A DNA stretch of 64,000 bases from Epiperipatus broadwayi (GCA_028023455.1 JAQFVV010012446.1:1982001-2046000); one strand, 5' to 3'. Counted from the first letter of the stretch, positions 21,585 through 32,542 are shown. Numbers and translations are program-made. Notes: generated by a model not told the origin, from the sequence alone.

Positions 21585-21735
21585 TAGGGTATATGAGCAC
21601 AGAATTTCACAGCATCCACCACTCACCTATATTGGTAATTATTTATCTTTTCAACATATATATGTGTTCAAGTGTATCAGTAATTTGAGATAGAGTGGTG
21701 AGTGGTGCGTTGTGTGAAAGTCTGTGCTCATATAC
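21585..21735. repeat. Family B-derived palindrome
   Basis: ATATAGGGTATATGAGCACA (21588) is inverted at about 21710-21731 (TGTGCTCATATACCCTATA), with CACCACTCACC / GGTGAGTGGTG inside. The loop contains the family B words ATTATTTATCTTTTC and GTTCAAGTGTATCAGTAAT. The hammerhead core is absent. Confidence 0.7.
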
Positions 21736-21754
21736 CCTATACATTACATATAAA

Positions 21755-21801
21755 CAAGGCAAAACTCTTCATACAGTAGTGCCACCCTGTATTTCAGTTA
21801 T
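21755..21801 (+). repeat. Family A arm fragment
   Basis: AGGCAAAACTCTTCATACAG, then TAGTGCCACC, matches the left end of family A foldbacks. The rest of the unit is missing because family B sequence follows. Confidence 0.6.
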
Positions 21802-21829
21802 TACATAGTAGAGATGTCTGTCCATCCCC

Positions 21830-22235
21830 TGTATATGTATTAAATGGATTATGTCCTGTACATGAGGGGTCAGATTGACTTTAGGTCAACATGGGTGTGA
21901 CAAAAATCTCAGCCTCATGGTGGCCTTTGAGCGTTCCATCATCAGATTTTCAATTGGATGGACAGTTAAAGAGTTGGAGTGTGGAGTTGGTTGAAGCCTG
22001 ATCCATTAAAGTATGAAGATTGGCTATCTTAATATATATCTGAGCACTTATTGCATATATGTGTGGAGATGATAATCTGGACCAACTGATGATTGCTGGT
22101 TTAGCATGAAATATGTATATTGGTGATTATTTATCTTTTCGACATATATGTGTTCAAGTATATCAGTGATGTGAGATAGAGTGGTGAGCGGTGGTCATAT
22201 GAAAGTCTGTGCTCATATATCCTATATATTACATA
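21830..22235 (+). repeat. Family B unit, near full length
   Basis: Runs from GAGGGGTCAGATTGACTT (about 21860) through CCATCATCAGATTTTCAATT, GAAGCCTGATCCATTAAAGT and the hammerhead-like motif to GAAAGTCTGTGCTCATATA. The order is the same as in 18140-18500 and 55595-55905, so the unit is about 380 bp. Confidence 0.75.
22072..22130 (+). ncRNA. Hammerhead ribozyme motif, family B
   Basis: CTGATGA 22086-22092, stem II TTGCTG-GTT-TAGCAT (about five pairs), GAAA 22108-22111, stem III TATGTA, then UA with cleavage predicted after 22119. Stem I has the inner helix CCAA/TTGG and the outer helix ATAATC (22072-22077) with GATTAT (22125-22130), both perfect. The base pair of stem II is U-U, a possible weakness. 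Confidence 0.75.
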
Positions 22236-22789
22236 TATTGATACAGGTATATAATAAGCCTGTATTTCAGTTATATCATTGTACATTATTTAAACACATG
22301 ACAGACTTTGAGGCAGTTGCATTGAATTAAATTATTTACTGCGCATTAATGTACATGTAAATTAAATTTATAAGTATAGTTAATTTATACTTCAAATTTG
22401 TCTTTTGGGAATGTGTTATTTAATCTTATTTTGAAACGTCATACATATAAATTTTAAAATGTCATACAAACACAGATGACAGTAAGAAATCCTTGGGTGG
22501 TATAGATTATAAATGCGTTGTTTCTCTACTTTTAATAAAAATTAAAAGCAGATGTGTTTTATTTAGTTCATTTTTATATCATAATAATATTTATAAAATT
22601 AAAATATTTCAGTAAGGATGAAAATATGATTTTATGTTACAACTTTGCTATATTTTAGATTATAATTTATAATGAACTGTTTACTTCTTTTTTTTTCTTC
22701 AAATAAGTATAAGTTTTAATTTAAAATGGAGGATGTGCGCAACAGAATATTTTACATCTTGGGTGAAACAATTTTTCCTTCTTTTTTTA
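22236..22789. other. AT-rich spacer
   Basis: No recognised feature. Confidence 0.35.
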
Positions 22790-22990
22790 AAGGTTGCTTA
22801 CCTACCACATTAAAGAATTTACACTTTGAATTACAAGTGTCAAAGTTACTCTGTCCACAAAATTGACACCATCCATTCAAGATAAATACAATAATGATTA
22901 CCACTAATTATTTATTAAATTAAAGATTGTCTCTAGCCCAGATATAAACTTTAAACCTTAGTTAAAGATGAATATATCTGATTAAAGAAT
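22790..22990 (+). repeat. Family B-prime repeat (three main copies in the window)
   Basis: Landmarks are CACTTTGAATTACAAGTGTC, CTGTCCACAAAATTGACACC, AGATTGTCTCTAGCCCAGAT and AAACTTTAAACCTTAGTTAA. Matching copies are at 31140-31330 and 34690-34870. At 31 kb and 35 kb such sequence neighbours a hammerhead motif, so it is probably part of, or a partner to, family B. Confidence 0.65.
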
Positions 22991-23999
22991 TCATCGCTGA
23001 CATATGTATATTTATTCACAAAGAGCATAACTGAATTTCTTAACGTTAAAGATAATTTGATATTTGGATATTTATTTCAGTATAGCATTATGCACTGGGA
23101 TTACTAATATATGTATATATGTCCTTTGTTCAAGAGCAGAATTCTAAATGTTTTTATACTCTATATATCTTCTTAATTCATATTACCTTTTTGATATTAA
23201 GAAAGGGAATACTTAATTGGCTATATTTTTTTTGCTCATAACCTCTTTCAATTTACATATTCCTTTATAAATCAATTCGCATAATTAGTTGTCTAAAATA
23301 TTTTTTTTTTAAATCTTTCAATTTCTTTTATATTAACTGCTTTATTTCAGATTTTCTAATTTTGTTTTTACAATTTATTTTTATTATTTTCCGTCTCTAT
23401 ATTTATCATCAAAAACACATATCTCATCACATTGTTTCCATGTTTCCCTATTATTCTACTTTTCAAATACTCTTGAATACTCTCTTTCCAAATCTCATTT
23501 ATCAATTCCTTTTCATAGTATATAGTTCACTCTATCATATCCTTTATAAGTTAGCCTATATTTAAAAATGTGAACAATTTAATTTCTTGTCCTCTACATA
23601 TTATTTTTCATCCACTTTCTTAGTGCCTCACATTTCCTAACAATATCAATGTAATGATTTTTTTTTTTTAGTTTCCTTTAAAACCATATCTATTTTCCCA
23701 AAATTTTCATATGTTTTCATTAGCTATATCATTATGGATTTCTCAGCCTTTTATCACATCCATTCTTGTATTAAAATATCTATTTAAATGATTAAAATAT
23801 TATTTTTCTTTTTTGTTACTATTCCATATTTTATGTTGTTAAACATTCATTTTCATAGTTTCTTTTTATTTATACTCATAATTAATAAATCTTTTCTAAA
23901 TTTTGCTTATTAGTTATTTAAAATCATTATATAATTTTAGATGTGGCATATACAAATCTAATGTATTGAATGTATATGTAGTTTTTCCAATGATGGTAA
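22991..23999. other. AT-rich stretch, no recognised feature
   Basis: T-rich on the plus strand with small chance frames (for example 23362-23565). Some words (TCATATCCTTTATAAG) loosely resemble the LINE at 2-4 kb, but I could not sustain an alignment. Confidence 0.35.
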
Positions 24000-24335
24000 T
24001 ATGGTAATGTTATATTTCTAAGACTACTAATATATGGTATGGCTGAAGATCTCTCAACTCCATATAGCTATTTGAGTTGGATAGCTGGGTTTGAAGACAT
24101 GTAGGTGTCTGAAAATTTCAGATTTTCCACTCAATAGATAACTTTTAGTTAAATGCTGGCTTTGGGTTGGTGTTTTTAGATCTAGTGTCTGAACCTACCC
24201 TAGCACCTCTCTGCGGAGTGCCAGAGCATGAAACCATGGTCAGAGGTTTGGGGGGGGGGTCTTGACAGAGATATTTTAAATGCTTTCTCTAGCTAAGCAT
24301 TTATCACAAAGCTTGTTGAGGAATTGGCAATCCTC
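24000..24335 (+). repeat. Family C unit, diverged
   Basis: Shares CTGAAAATTTCAGATTTTC, the preceding ACTAATATATGGTATGGCTG block and the hammerhead region with 720-1420. Confidence 0.7.
24200..24250 (+). ncRNA. Hammerhead-like motif, family C, with compensatory stem changes
   Basis: CTGCGGA 24211-24217 (A6 changed to C), stem II GTGC-CAGA-GCAT with four pairs, GAAA 24230-24233, and stem III CCATGG (self-complementary) then UC, with the cleavage position after 24241. Stem I is a perfect ACCTCT (24205-24210) with AGAGGT (24242-24247). The copies at 897 and 1261 instead pair CTCA with TGGG, so this copy has changed both strands together. The core change at A6 argues against present activity. Confidence 0.6.
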
Positions 24336-25258
24336 ATTGTTTATAACGAAAGACATAATTTAGAAAATTATAGTTCTATGATGTTATTTTTCATTCATGA
24401 AGTGAAGTCCATCCAGGATCATTACCTTGGGTTAAACAAGTTTAAATGCTATTGAATTTGTTTTAGGACAGCCTTTAAGTGTGCCATTAGTTTTATTACG
24501 ATAACATTTTCCCAATGACTTCTGTCAGATTAAAATAATAAGATGCATTATTATATTTACATTTGTTGTTTTTATTCTTTAAATGAAAAAAAAATATTTT
24601 TTTTTTTATTGTTATACATAAATTTTTTGAGAACCCATTGCCCAATAAACTTTAATGTCCCCACTCTCCCCCAAATAAACTTCTATGAGCTTTCGAGGAA
24701 TTGTGATCCATAGGTTGTACATTACTTGTTCATTCCATCAGTATTTTATAATTCTTTATTTTCCTGATAATAATCATTGACTATTTATTCCAAATTTTAC
24801 ATATTTATGTAACATGTTCTTTCTTTGATTGATTTTTAATGAAATAGTTTTTAAAAATATTTAAACCATGTTTTTTTACGCCATAAATAGTTATTAATCT
24901 TAATTTTTTTAAAAAAAATGAATGGGTTTATTGCTGGGAAGGCCATAAATTTGAGAGCCGCAAAAGCCAGACCTGTAATCAATCGATAAATGTATGATCC
25001 AGAGGGCTTGAATTTTGAGTTCAAAAATAAATTGTATTAAGAGCCTGAAAAACTGTCTGGTGATCAAATATTATTGATTGGTCACAATACATACTATCTT
25101 GTGATTTTAATGGAGAATTTAACACTCATACTTATTCTTGTAAAAATTGTAATCATATAATTTTTTTAAAAACCAGATCTGTTTCTTATGTTGAAAAATA
25201 GAAATAATTATATCAATCAATTATGATTTTGTTTTTGTATATAAATAAATAACATCCC
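24336..25258. other. AT-rich spacer
   Basis: No coding or repeat structure resolved. A short non-AT-rich segment at about 24640-24720 (CCCAATAAACTT twice) is unidentified. Confidence 0.35.
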
Positions 25259-26510
25259 TACTTGTGAGTTTTGAAGTAAACCAAAATGACAGCCCATATT
25301 TTTGATAAATCTGCAGTCCCTCCCCCATAAAATGCCTGCTAGGAAATGTCGTATTTACTATTTATATTTTATTCCTTTTGTTATTCCTTCTTATCTGATC
25401 GGATTAAGCATTGTTTGCTTCTGGCCAATAGGCTGATGTACAGCTAAACATATAGCCAACGATTAATGCAGACCAATAAGCAGTGATGATTGCTGAATCT
25501 GAATGTTTTCAGTAAGGTCAGGGATCTGGCTATAAATAGTTAGCCTTTTGTGAGAATCGGGGGAGAACATCTGTCTAACCTACAAAGACAGTGTGTGTTC
25601 TCCCAGGGAAGCTCTGCTAACCTGAACAGCAGCAAGCATTCCCACAATAGCAATATGCTATTTATCCATGTAGCTAGGTAATTTCCCAGATGGACCGGAC
25701 ACTGCTAAGACTACTACTGCTGACTGTGAAAGCTGTCTTGTACAGCCGGAAGTCATAACCTCTACCCGTGAGGCAAGCTATCAGGTGTAGCTGGAAGCGG
25801 TAGGCAGAACCCAGAGTACATTAATCTATAATATTCAATATTGTATATATTTTCTTGTATTATATATATTTGTAGATATAATAAAGATTATATTAATTGT
25901 AACTCTGGTGTTGGTATTATTTTTTCTGTAAGTTGGGTCTGTGATCCAGACCAAACACAACACCTTTGTTACTGTTATTTTAAAAAAGAAATTATTGTGG
26001 AAAAATTAATTACAATATTTACAGTTTATTCTCCTTTTGGATTAACTTATTAACAAAAAAATGAAAAAATAAATACAATATTTATACTTTATTCATGTCG
26101 GCGGTGTGCAATCATATCGTGACCATTAACACACAATTTTCAGGAGGGTAAGATCCTACACCTTTGGAAATAGTTCACTGCATCATGTTCTGTAACCAGA
26201 AAGTCCCACATTTTTATCATTTTAACAATTTACCAAAAAAATTGCAGACAAAAAGAAATATGCTGAATTGAAACAAAATAGAACAATCGTAAGAGGTCGC
26301 ATCACTTCCTATATTAAAAATAAAAAGAATTGAAATAAAGCTTCTTAATGAAATTTATGGGAATTTATTCATTTTTTAAAAATGTAATAATTGATTTATT
26401 AATTTTGTTTTAACAACTAACTCATCATCGGTAGATTATAGACCCTCAAAACTATACATGTATCAAAAATATGGGCTGCCATCTTTGGTTTATTTGTAAA
26501 TTCACAAGTA
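25259..26510. mobile_element. Non-autonomous element with ~50-bp terminal inverted repeats, TA-flanked
   Basis: TACTTGTGAGTTTTGAAGTA (25259) and the following ACCAAAATGACAGCCCATAT are inverted at 26461-26510 (ATATGGGCTGCCATCTTTGG, then ATTCACAAGTA), about 42 of 50 positions matching. Both ends are bordered by TA, which suits a TA target site. No transposase is present. The interior is GC-richer than its surroundings at 25500-25820 and carries a promoter-like arrangement described separately. Confidence 0.7.
25420..25886 (+). promoter_or_regulatory. Promoter/LTR-like cassette: CCAAT, TATA and AATAAA
   Basis: Two CCAAT words (about 25424 and 25472), a strong TATA box CTATAAATAG (25530-25539), a GC-rich leader and a polyadenylation signal AATAAA (25880-25885) are in the spacing found in the U3-R-U5 of an LTR. 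A TG start (about 25347) and a CAACA end (about 25962) could be LTR termini, but I find no clear TSD. It may be a solo LTR inside the DNA element or the element's own promoter. Confidence 0.4.
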
Positions 26511-26692
26511 CTATAACGTCTAACTAGATTAGCAACAAATACACTATTTCACTACAAAAAAAATTCAATACAAAAAAAATAACGTTTCGATAGTAATGAT
26601 ACTTCTTCAATGTAAATACATATAAATGTTAATGTATATTTATTGATGTATGTAAACAATATTTTTATGACATCTAGATTTTATTTTTGAAA

Positions 26693-26714
26693 TAGATGGA
26701 TGGATGGATAGATG

Positions 26715-26752
<38 letters not shown>

Positions 26753-27310
26753 CAAATACAGGCAAACAGACAGATAAACTGTCAGACAGAGAGACAGTTT
26801 GACAAATAGATAGACAAAGACAGGCAAACATATAGATAAACTGTCAGACAGAGAGACAGGTAGATAGACAGGCAGACAGATAGATGGATGGAAACAATCA
26901 AAAGCAGACAGGTGGCAACAAGCAAACAGACAGATAGATAAATAGACAGACAGGTATGCAGACAGTCAGATAGATTGAAAGACTGATAGACTGGCAAAGA
27001 GACAGACGGATATACAGGCTGGAAAATAGACTGGCTGACAGACAGTAGATAGATAGAGACAGGCAGATACAGATAGACAGATGATTTATGGGCAAGTAGA
27101 CAGACAGATAAATAAATAGATTGATAGATAGACAGACAGAGACAAGCCAGCAGACAGACTGAAAGACAGTGAGAGACAGACAAAGAGACAGATAGACTGG
27201 AAGGCAGACAGACCGAAAGACAATGAGAGACAGACAAAGAGACAGATAGACTGGAAGATAGATAGACAGACTGACAAACAGATAGATAGATAGAAAGTCT
27301 ATCTGAAAAA
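26693..27310 (+). repeat. GATA/GACA compound microsatellite (~600 bp)
   Basis: Starts as (GATG)n, becomes (GATA)n and then an irregular mixture of GACA, GATA, GGCA and CAAA tetramers. An imperfect ~65-bp higher-order repeat is visible near 27160-27260 (GACTGGAAGGCAGACAGACC and its repeat). Long reverse-strand frames rich in Ser, Cys, Leu and Val across it are artefacts of the tetramer repeat. Confidence 0.95.
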
Positions 27311-28649
27311 GATAAATGACTTCCAAATTGCATTTCATATTGAACCAACACTGGAGGTGATATATATCTAGAAAAAATATTATATATGAAAAAGAGAGAT
27401 ATCTAGAAAATATATATATATATGGGAAAAAAAGAGATGAAAACCGCATATATAATAATTTTTAACTAAGATTTAAAGTTTATATGTGGGCTAGAGATAA
27501 TCTCTAGTTTAATACATGATTACTGCATAGCCTTGTCCCGGAAGTGGGTATGTAAATGACATATTTACATATCAAACCAATAAATTATGTATTTACATAT
27601 TAATTAGCAAATATCAAGATCATGTAGTTCAATATTACACCAGTTGAACTGACAAGCTTAAGGGTTATGATTACGACCCCCCCCCCCCGTCGAAAGCAAT
27701 GCTCACCAAATTATTTAATAGAAACCTTTTCTTGTATTAGCGTATTAACTTTATTCATAGAATAATAATTAAAGTATTTGTCTGAAGTGATTGTTTTCAA
27801 AGTTGTGAGCGCAAAAAATTTGATGCTTATAAATCAAAGTGTGTATAATACATAAATTCATTTGATTTACAAGTGTCAAACGTGTGAGTGCTAAAAATCT
27901 GATACAAATAAACCAAAGATTAGATATATTACATAATAAAAACAAAACAATATTATGTCGCATTGATGTAATCAAATAATGCTGATTTTTATTGCCTTGA
28001 GGAAGTAAAATCAATATTAATGAATAATAATCCCTGGGAAATATTTAACAAATTTTTAAATAACTGCAGATTAAAATGGAAAGCAGATATTAAAAAAATA
28101 CTGAATTCAATGATTCGCAAATTGATGTTCAAAAAAACATTTTTTTTTATACATAAGCCATCCAGCATGGAAATATAGGTCAATTATATGATTTTAACAA
28201 CACAAATTTTCTAAAGAACAAAATTTATTACCAAGTAATCAAGTAATATTTATTACTTTCAAATATTGATATTAATAAAAAGCTTGCGGTAGTCATAACG
28301 TTAGTCAATATTTCAAGTGCTCATTCAGTAAACATTATATATAGTCTTCCCTCCCTCATCAAATAAAGAGTATAATTTTTTTAAAAAAAAAAAAAATCTG
28401 CTGTACTGAATAGATGCCAAATTGCAATAAAAATAATAGCTTTGTTATTATATATTCTAGTAATTGCATGCGCAAGGGAAAAAAATTATAATAGAAGTAT
28501 ATAATAATATTCTCTAAAGACTTTACTAATTTAATAAAAATAAAATACATGACATTAATAAATAAAATGAAAAATAAGAAAACTAATAAATTTAAATATC
28601 TATAAATCGTATTTTTTTTAAAATGAAAATTAAGATATTTTTGAGTAAA
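27311..28649. other. AT-rich stretch with weak family B-prime fragments
   Basis: Short pieces recall the 11300-11600 repeat (GGGCTAGAGATAATCTCTAG near 27489; TTCAAAGTTGTGAGCGCA near 27795). A poly-C run lies near 27678. No gene seen. Confidence 0.4.
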
Positions 28650-28895
28650 TTGAGCTAAATATAATCTCTAGTTTAATGAATGACCACTAATAATTATTAA
28701 TATAATTCATAAAAGTGGTTTGTGGGCAAAGTTATGAGTGCAGAAAATTTGAAACTTGTAATCACACTATAGTAAATTGCTATCTATAAATCATAAACAA
28801 ATAATGAAAATATGCTGTAAGTTCAGCACAAAATGCTTATCTTGGGGATCACTTATCTTTTTCATGTCATTGGTCATATGACTTAGAAAATTAGG
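28650..28895 (+). repeat. Family B-prime repeat with half a hammerhead
   Basis: Matches 11340-11600: AATCTCTAGTTTAATGAATG, then GTGGTTTGTGGGCAAAGTTA, then TTCAGCACAAAATGC and TTGGGGATCACTTATC. Only the 3' half of the ribozyme (stem II right arm onward) remains; CTGATGA is missing. Confidence 0.6.
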
Positions 28896-28915
28896 ATGAA
28901 GTAAATGTTTGAAAT

Positions 28916-29644
28916 ATATATATCAGGGGTGGCCAAACATGATGTTGGGTGTAACTTTTTTGGTGAAAGTGTACCTAAATGCCCTACGTTTTTTTCAGGG
29001 CTTTGAATCAGAAGCCAGAAGAAAAAACGTTATTTTTGCCGGAATGAAAACCAGAACGGAAAAAAATAATGGTTCATGGTTGATTTAGAATGTGCATACG
29101 AATTGGTTTTTTTTTTTTAAAATGGGCTTTTTAGGTATTCGCAAATATTGGTGACATTTTTAGAAGATACTTACGAACTGATGATTTTTTTTTTCTATCA
29201 AAGACATTTTACTATGATTATTATTTCAATTATGTCAGCTCTCGCTAGTATTACAATTTGTCCATGTCACTTTATAAAATATTTATTAAATTATCTATAA
29301 ATAATTATTTTCTAGAGTTGGTCCTGAATTTTAAAAAAAAATTCAAGAAAATATATAGAGAAAAAAAATATCATTATTGTTTTAGAATTGTATTTAATTC
29401 TTTTTAGCTTCTTCCAATCTAGGTTTATTTTTAAGACCGACAATAACAACAGGTATTATTTTAAATTTAACTATTTTTAAATGAGAATAATTTTGAATTT
29501 TTACTTTATTTTTTATTACTTTTTATATTCAAATCAGCTCTGAATTTATCACTAATTTGTCAATGTTCATGTCGGCTTCACGGTCGACTTACAGGGATCT
29601 TGTGGTCGACCGTGGTCAACATCTTGACCACTCCTGATATATAT
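28916..29644. mobile_element. Non-autonomous hAT element, 713 bp, 8-bp TSD
   Basis: The ends read CAGGGGTGGCCAAACATGAT (28924) and, on the opposite strand from 29636, CAGGAGTGGTCAAGATGTTG. These match the hAT terminal inverted repeat CAGNGGTGGNCAA. The 8 bp on either side are identical (ATATATAT, 28916-28923 and 29637-29644), the hAT TSD length, though in low-complexity sequence. The interior has no transposase frame and contains homopolymer runs. Confidence 0.82.
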
Positions 29645-29909
29645 GAAGTTAAAAGTATATCTAAAAAAAAGATATATATATAAAATTAAAATTACAATAT
29701 GAGCTATGTATGTCTTACTTGAAAAAAAAAAAGTAAACTGGGTGTTTCAAAAATGTATCTAGAGTGAGAGGGGTCGGTCTAACTTCTGGGCTGGTGGATG
29801 ATTGTGATATGATTAAGGTAAGGTAAAAGATATACTGAGATAAGAATAAAATTTGAAAAAATATATAAATATTCACATAAATGAAAAACAAATATATCAG
29901 AATATTTAC

Positions 29910-30060
29910 AAAATGGTAAATCACTCATCCAAACATTATGATTTTTCAGCAACCCCCTCTGTGAATAAACATAAAATCTGTTTGAAGTTCAGATTTTATA
30001 TTTATTCATAGAGGGCGCTGCTGAAAAAATATAATGCTTAGAAGGGTGATTTAGCATTTT
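29910..30060. repeat. Palindromic mini-element (151 bp, ~70-bp arms)
   Basis: AAAATGGTAAATCAC (29910) and GTGATTTAGCATTTT (ending 30060) are the outer ends. Inside, TTTTTCAGCA / TGCTGAAAAA and CATAAAATCTG / CAGATTTTATATT continue the pairing to a ~9-nt loop. About 60 of 70 positions pair. It looks like a foldback MITE; no TSD resolved. Confidence 0.8.
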
Positions 30061-31035
30061 TGTATTTGATTTTTCAGTTAGTGATATGCACTGGGATATT
30101 ATCAGAATTTTTGTATAAATCATGCACTATCTGTTGCAAACAATATTAATAATGTATAAATAAAATAAAAGTAATCAAATAATTTTATTAGTCGAGAGCT
30201 CATAAAAAGTTTGAGCAGTGGAAATGTCAGAACTGAAAATGAACCAAAAAATCAATGAAAATTACAATAGATGTAAAACGAAATATGGTCATTCATAAAA
30301 AGATTACAAAGAAAATCAATATTAATTATTAATAAAGCTAAATAGACAATCAAAATATATATTATAAAAAAAGTTTAATATTAATTTGCAAACCTGACCT
30401 ATAAAAGCCATGGGTTGTTTTAATTGGTTGCTTTAAACAAATTTTTCTAAAATTTAATGTAAATTAATCAAAAGATTTTGATATTATATAAATAAATGTG
30501 ACAAATTCACAACTAACAAATTGGAAAAAAAATGTTTAAAACAATCCAGCCTGTTTGATACACTTCAGAAATGTACCTGGGAAGGTATTATTAATAAAGC
30601 TAAATTTAAAATTTTAAATATACCTGTTATATTTTTTATGTGAATTTGATAGCATTACGGACAACTGCTTTATAAAAAAATTACGCTTTGTTAATAGAAT
30701 TACTTCCTTCACATAACTTAATTGTTTTTTTTAAATTGGTGGTGAATTTGACACATGAAAGTCTTATGGACAAACATTCACATGGATTTTATATAGAGAG
30801 ATAATAACAAATATTGGAATATGCATTAACGATGGGTAATAGGATATGCAATTAGTGGATTATTTATTTTAATATTTATAAATGAATTTGATGCTACAAT
30901 TAAAAAATAAATAATTGGAGGCAAAAGAGATAGTAATGTAATTTTTAATAACCACAAATAATTTTTTAGAAATGTATTAAATAACCTCCCCACCCCACTT
31001 TTTCTTTTGAAATGATATGAATAAAGATACAATAA
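30061..31035. other. AT-rich spacer
   Basis: No gene. A fragment at 30190-30240 (GAGAGCTCATAAAAAGTTTG) resembles one part of the 16721-17290 satellite unit. Confidence 0.35.
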
Positions 31036-31040
31036 AGGAC

Positions 31041-31100
31041 AAATGATGCCAAAAATGCATTTCATGCTGAATCAGCACTCATCAGTTGGCCCAGGTCATT
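31041..31100 (-). ncRNA. Hammerhead ribozyme motif, family B
   Basis: Reverse strand: CTGATGA (complement of 31079-31085), stem II GTGCTG-ATT-CAGCAT (five pairs plus G-U), GAAA (31060-31063), then TGCATTTT before TTGGC. Inner stem I is GCCAA/TTGGC and outer stem I is AATGA/TCATT, both perfect and different in sequence from the other copies. The stem III/cleavage segment departs from TACGTATA, so the cleavage site is uncertain. Confidence 0.65.
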
Positions 31101-31139
31101 ATATCTCTTACATACCTTTATCATATGTACAGTATTTAT

Positions 31140-31330
31140 CAATATTAAATTGTTACATTTTGATTTGCAAATGTCCAACTGACTCTGCCCACAATTCTGA
31201 CACCATCCACCCTGGATAGATATAATAATGATTGTCACTAATAATTTACTAAAGTAGAGATTGTCTCTAGCCCAGATACAAACTTTAAAGTTCCATTAAA
31301 GATTAATATGGCTGATTTTTTAATGAATTA
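31140..31330 (+). repeat. Family B-prime repeat copy
   Basis: Close match to 22790-22990 (ACTCTGCCCACAATTCTGAC; AGAGATTGTCTCTAGCCCAG). Directly follows the hammerhead-bearing segment at 31041-31100. Confidence 0.65.
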
Positions 31331-31572
31331 CACAACATGGAGTTATCCCCCCTCCCCGGCCAATGTAATATTTTTTCTATAAATGAAATAACTTCCACGC
31401 TATTACACATTTTTTTGAAATCACATGAATAAAGATACAATAAAAGACATGATTTTATGGCTTATCAAATATATAATGCTAAGAATATAAACCTATTCAT
31501 GGAACAAAGAAGTCCAAATATAGTGCTAAGAGTTACATTCCCAAAGAGTTACTTAAATATACTTATAAAGTG

Positions 31573-31762
31573 ATGTCTATCTTTTATTATGTCAATGCCA
31601 ATCTATTATGTTGTCTTCTTTTATTATGTCAATGTCAATCTATTATGTTGTCTATCTTTTATGTCAATGCCAATCTATTATGTTATCCATCTTTTATTAT
31701 GTCAAATACAATTTATTATGTTGTCTATTTTTTATTATATCACTGCCAATCTATTATGCTAG
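31573..31762 (+). repeat. Tandem repeat, ~38-bp unit, five copies
   Basis: Units of the form TCTATCTTTTATTATGTCAA plus TGCCAATCTATTATGTTG are repeated five times, with small indels. A decayed related piece follows at about 31870-31910. Confidence 0.85.
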
Positions 31763-32277
31763 ATAAAAAATCAATTAAACAAGTTGAAACATGTTACTAA
31801 GATAATTCACAACTTAGATTCCCAAAGAATAATTTAAACACCCTAGTAAATAAAGCTCATTTTTTGTTATACCAATGCCAATCTGTTTTGCCAGATGAAA
31901 GATCCTTATCTGATAAAATAGATTGACATAGCAAAAGGTGGACATTATTTACAAGTTCATTTATATGACTCTATCTTAGCAATACATTTAAACTGGCTTG
32001 TTCCATGATTAGGTAATCTTAATAATAAAATATATCATTAAGTATAAAATATATAAAGATACTGCTGATGCCAAAATTAAATCAATAATATATTAGAAAA
32101 GGTAAATTAAAAAAAAATATTTCATATCAATTTACAGCAAGCATAAACCTCAAAGACTGCAGTTTTTAAAAATTGTAAATAAAAAAATGATATAAATATA
32201 TTGTGATAAGAACATAGATCAATTACAAAATAAAGTGGATATAAACACAAGTCTGTTAAAAATATATTCTTTAATAA
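31763..32277. other. AT-rich spacer
   Basis: No recognised feature beyond fragments of the adjacent 38-bp repeat. Confidence 0.35.
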
Positions 32278-32542
32278 AAACAGGCAAAACTCTCCATACA
32301 GTAGTGCCACTCAGTGCAAGCCAGAGTAATCAATGGATGTCAGAAGGCTTGTGCATAAAATCCCTATCTAATGCCTCAGATCCAAAATCCTCACTGATGA
32401 AAGTCACAAGCTAGAAACTAGTCTGGAGATATTGGATGAGTAGGCATTAGATAGGGATTTTATGCACAAGCCTTCTGGCATCCATTGATTACTCTGGCTT
32501 GCACTGAGTGGCACTACTGTATGGCGATTTTTGTCTGTTTTA
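32278..32542. repeat. Family A foldback with hammerhead at the hairpin tip
   Basis: The left arm (about 32282-32376: GGCAAAACTCTCCATACAGT, AGAGTAATCAATGGATG, CTTGTGCATAAAATCCCTAT) is almost perfectly inverted at 32440-32537. Between the arms lies only the hammerhead-like motif, so the ~100-bp duplex continues outward from the ribozyme's own stem I. The outer piece AACAGTTATGAGCAAGCATA (32546) recurs at the 61.5-62.2 kb copy. Confidence 0.85.
32380..32437 (+). ncRNA. Hammerhead-like ribozyme motif, family A
   Basis: CTGATGA 32394-32400, stem II AGT/GCT around CACAA, GAAA 32414-32417, minimal stem III CTAG, GUC 32421-32423 with cleavage predicted after 32423. Outer stem I is ATCCAA with TTGGAT. 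The inner helix has one C-A mismatch. The stem II closing pair is A-A, as in all family A copies. Confidence 0.62.

Noticed and set aside
21585-21735. Hammerhead motif in this family B palindrome
   Set aside because: The unit ends are present, but CTGATGA and GAAA are both absent.
26693-27310. CRISPR-like array
   Set aside because: Simple tetramer repeat in eukaryotic DNA; no constant repeat with unique spacers.
26640-27449. Long Ser/Cys/Leu/Val-rich reverse-strand frames (up to 189 codons)
   Set aside because: They read through the GATA/GACA tetramer repeat, which lacks stops in several frames; the peptide is itself a tetramer repeat.
31573-31762. CRISPR-like 38-bp repeats
   Set aside because: Units are contiguous with no spacers; an ordinary minisatellite.
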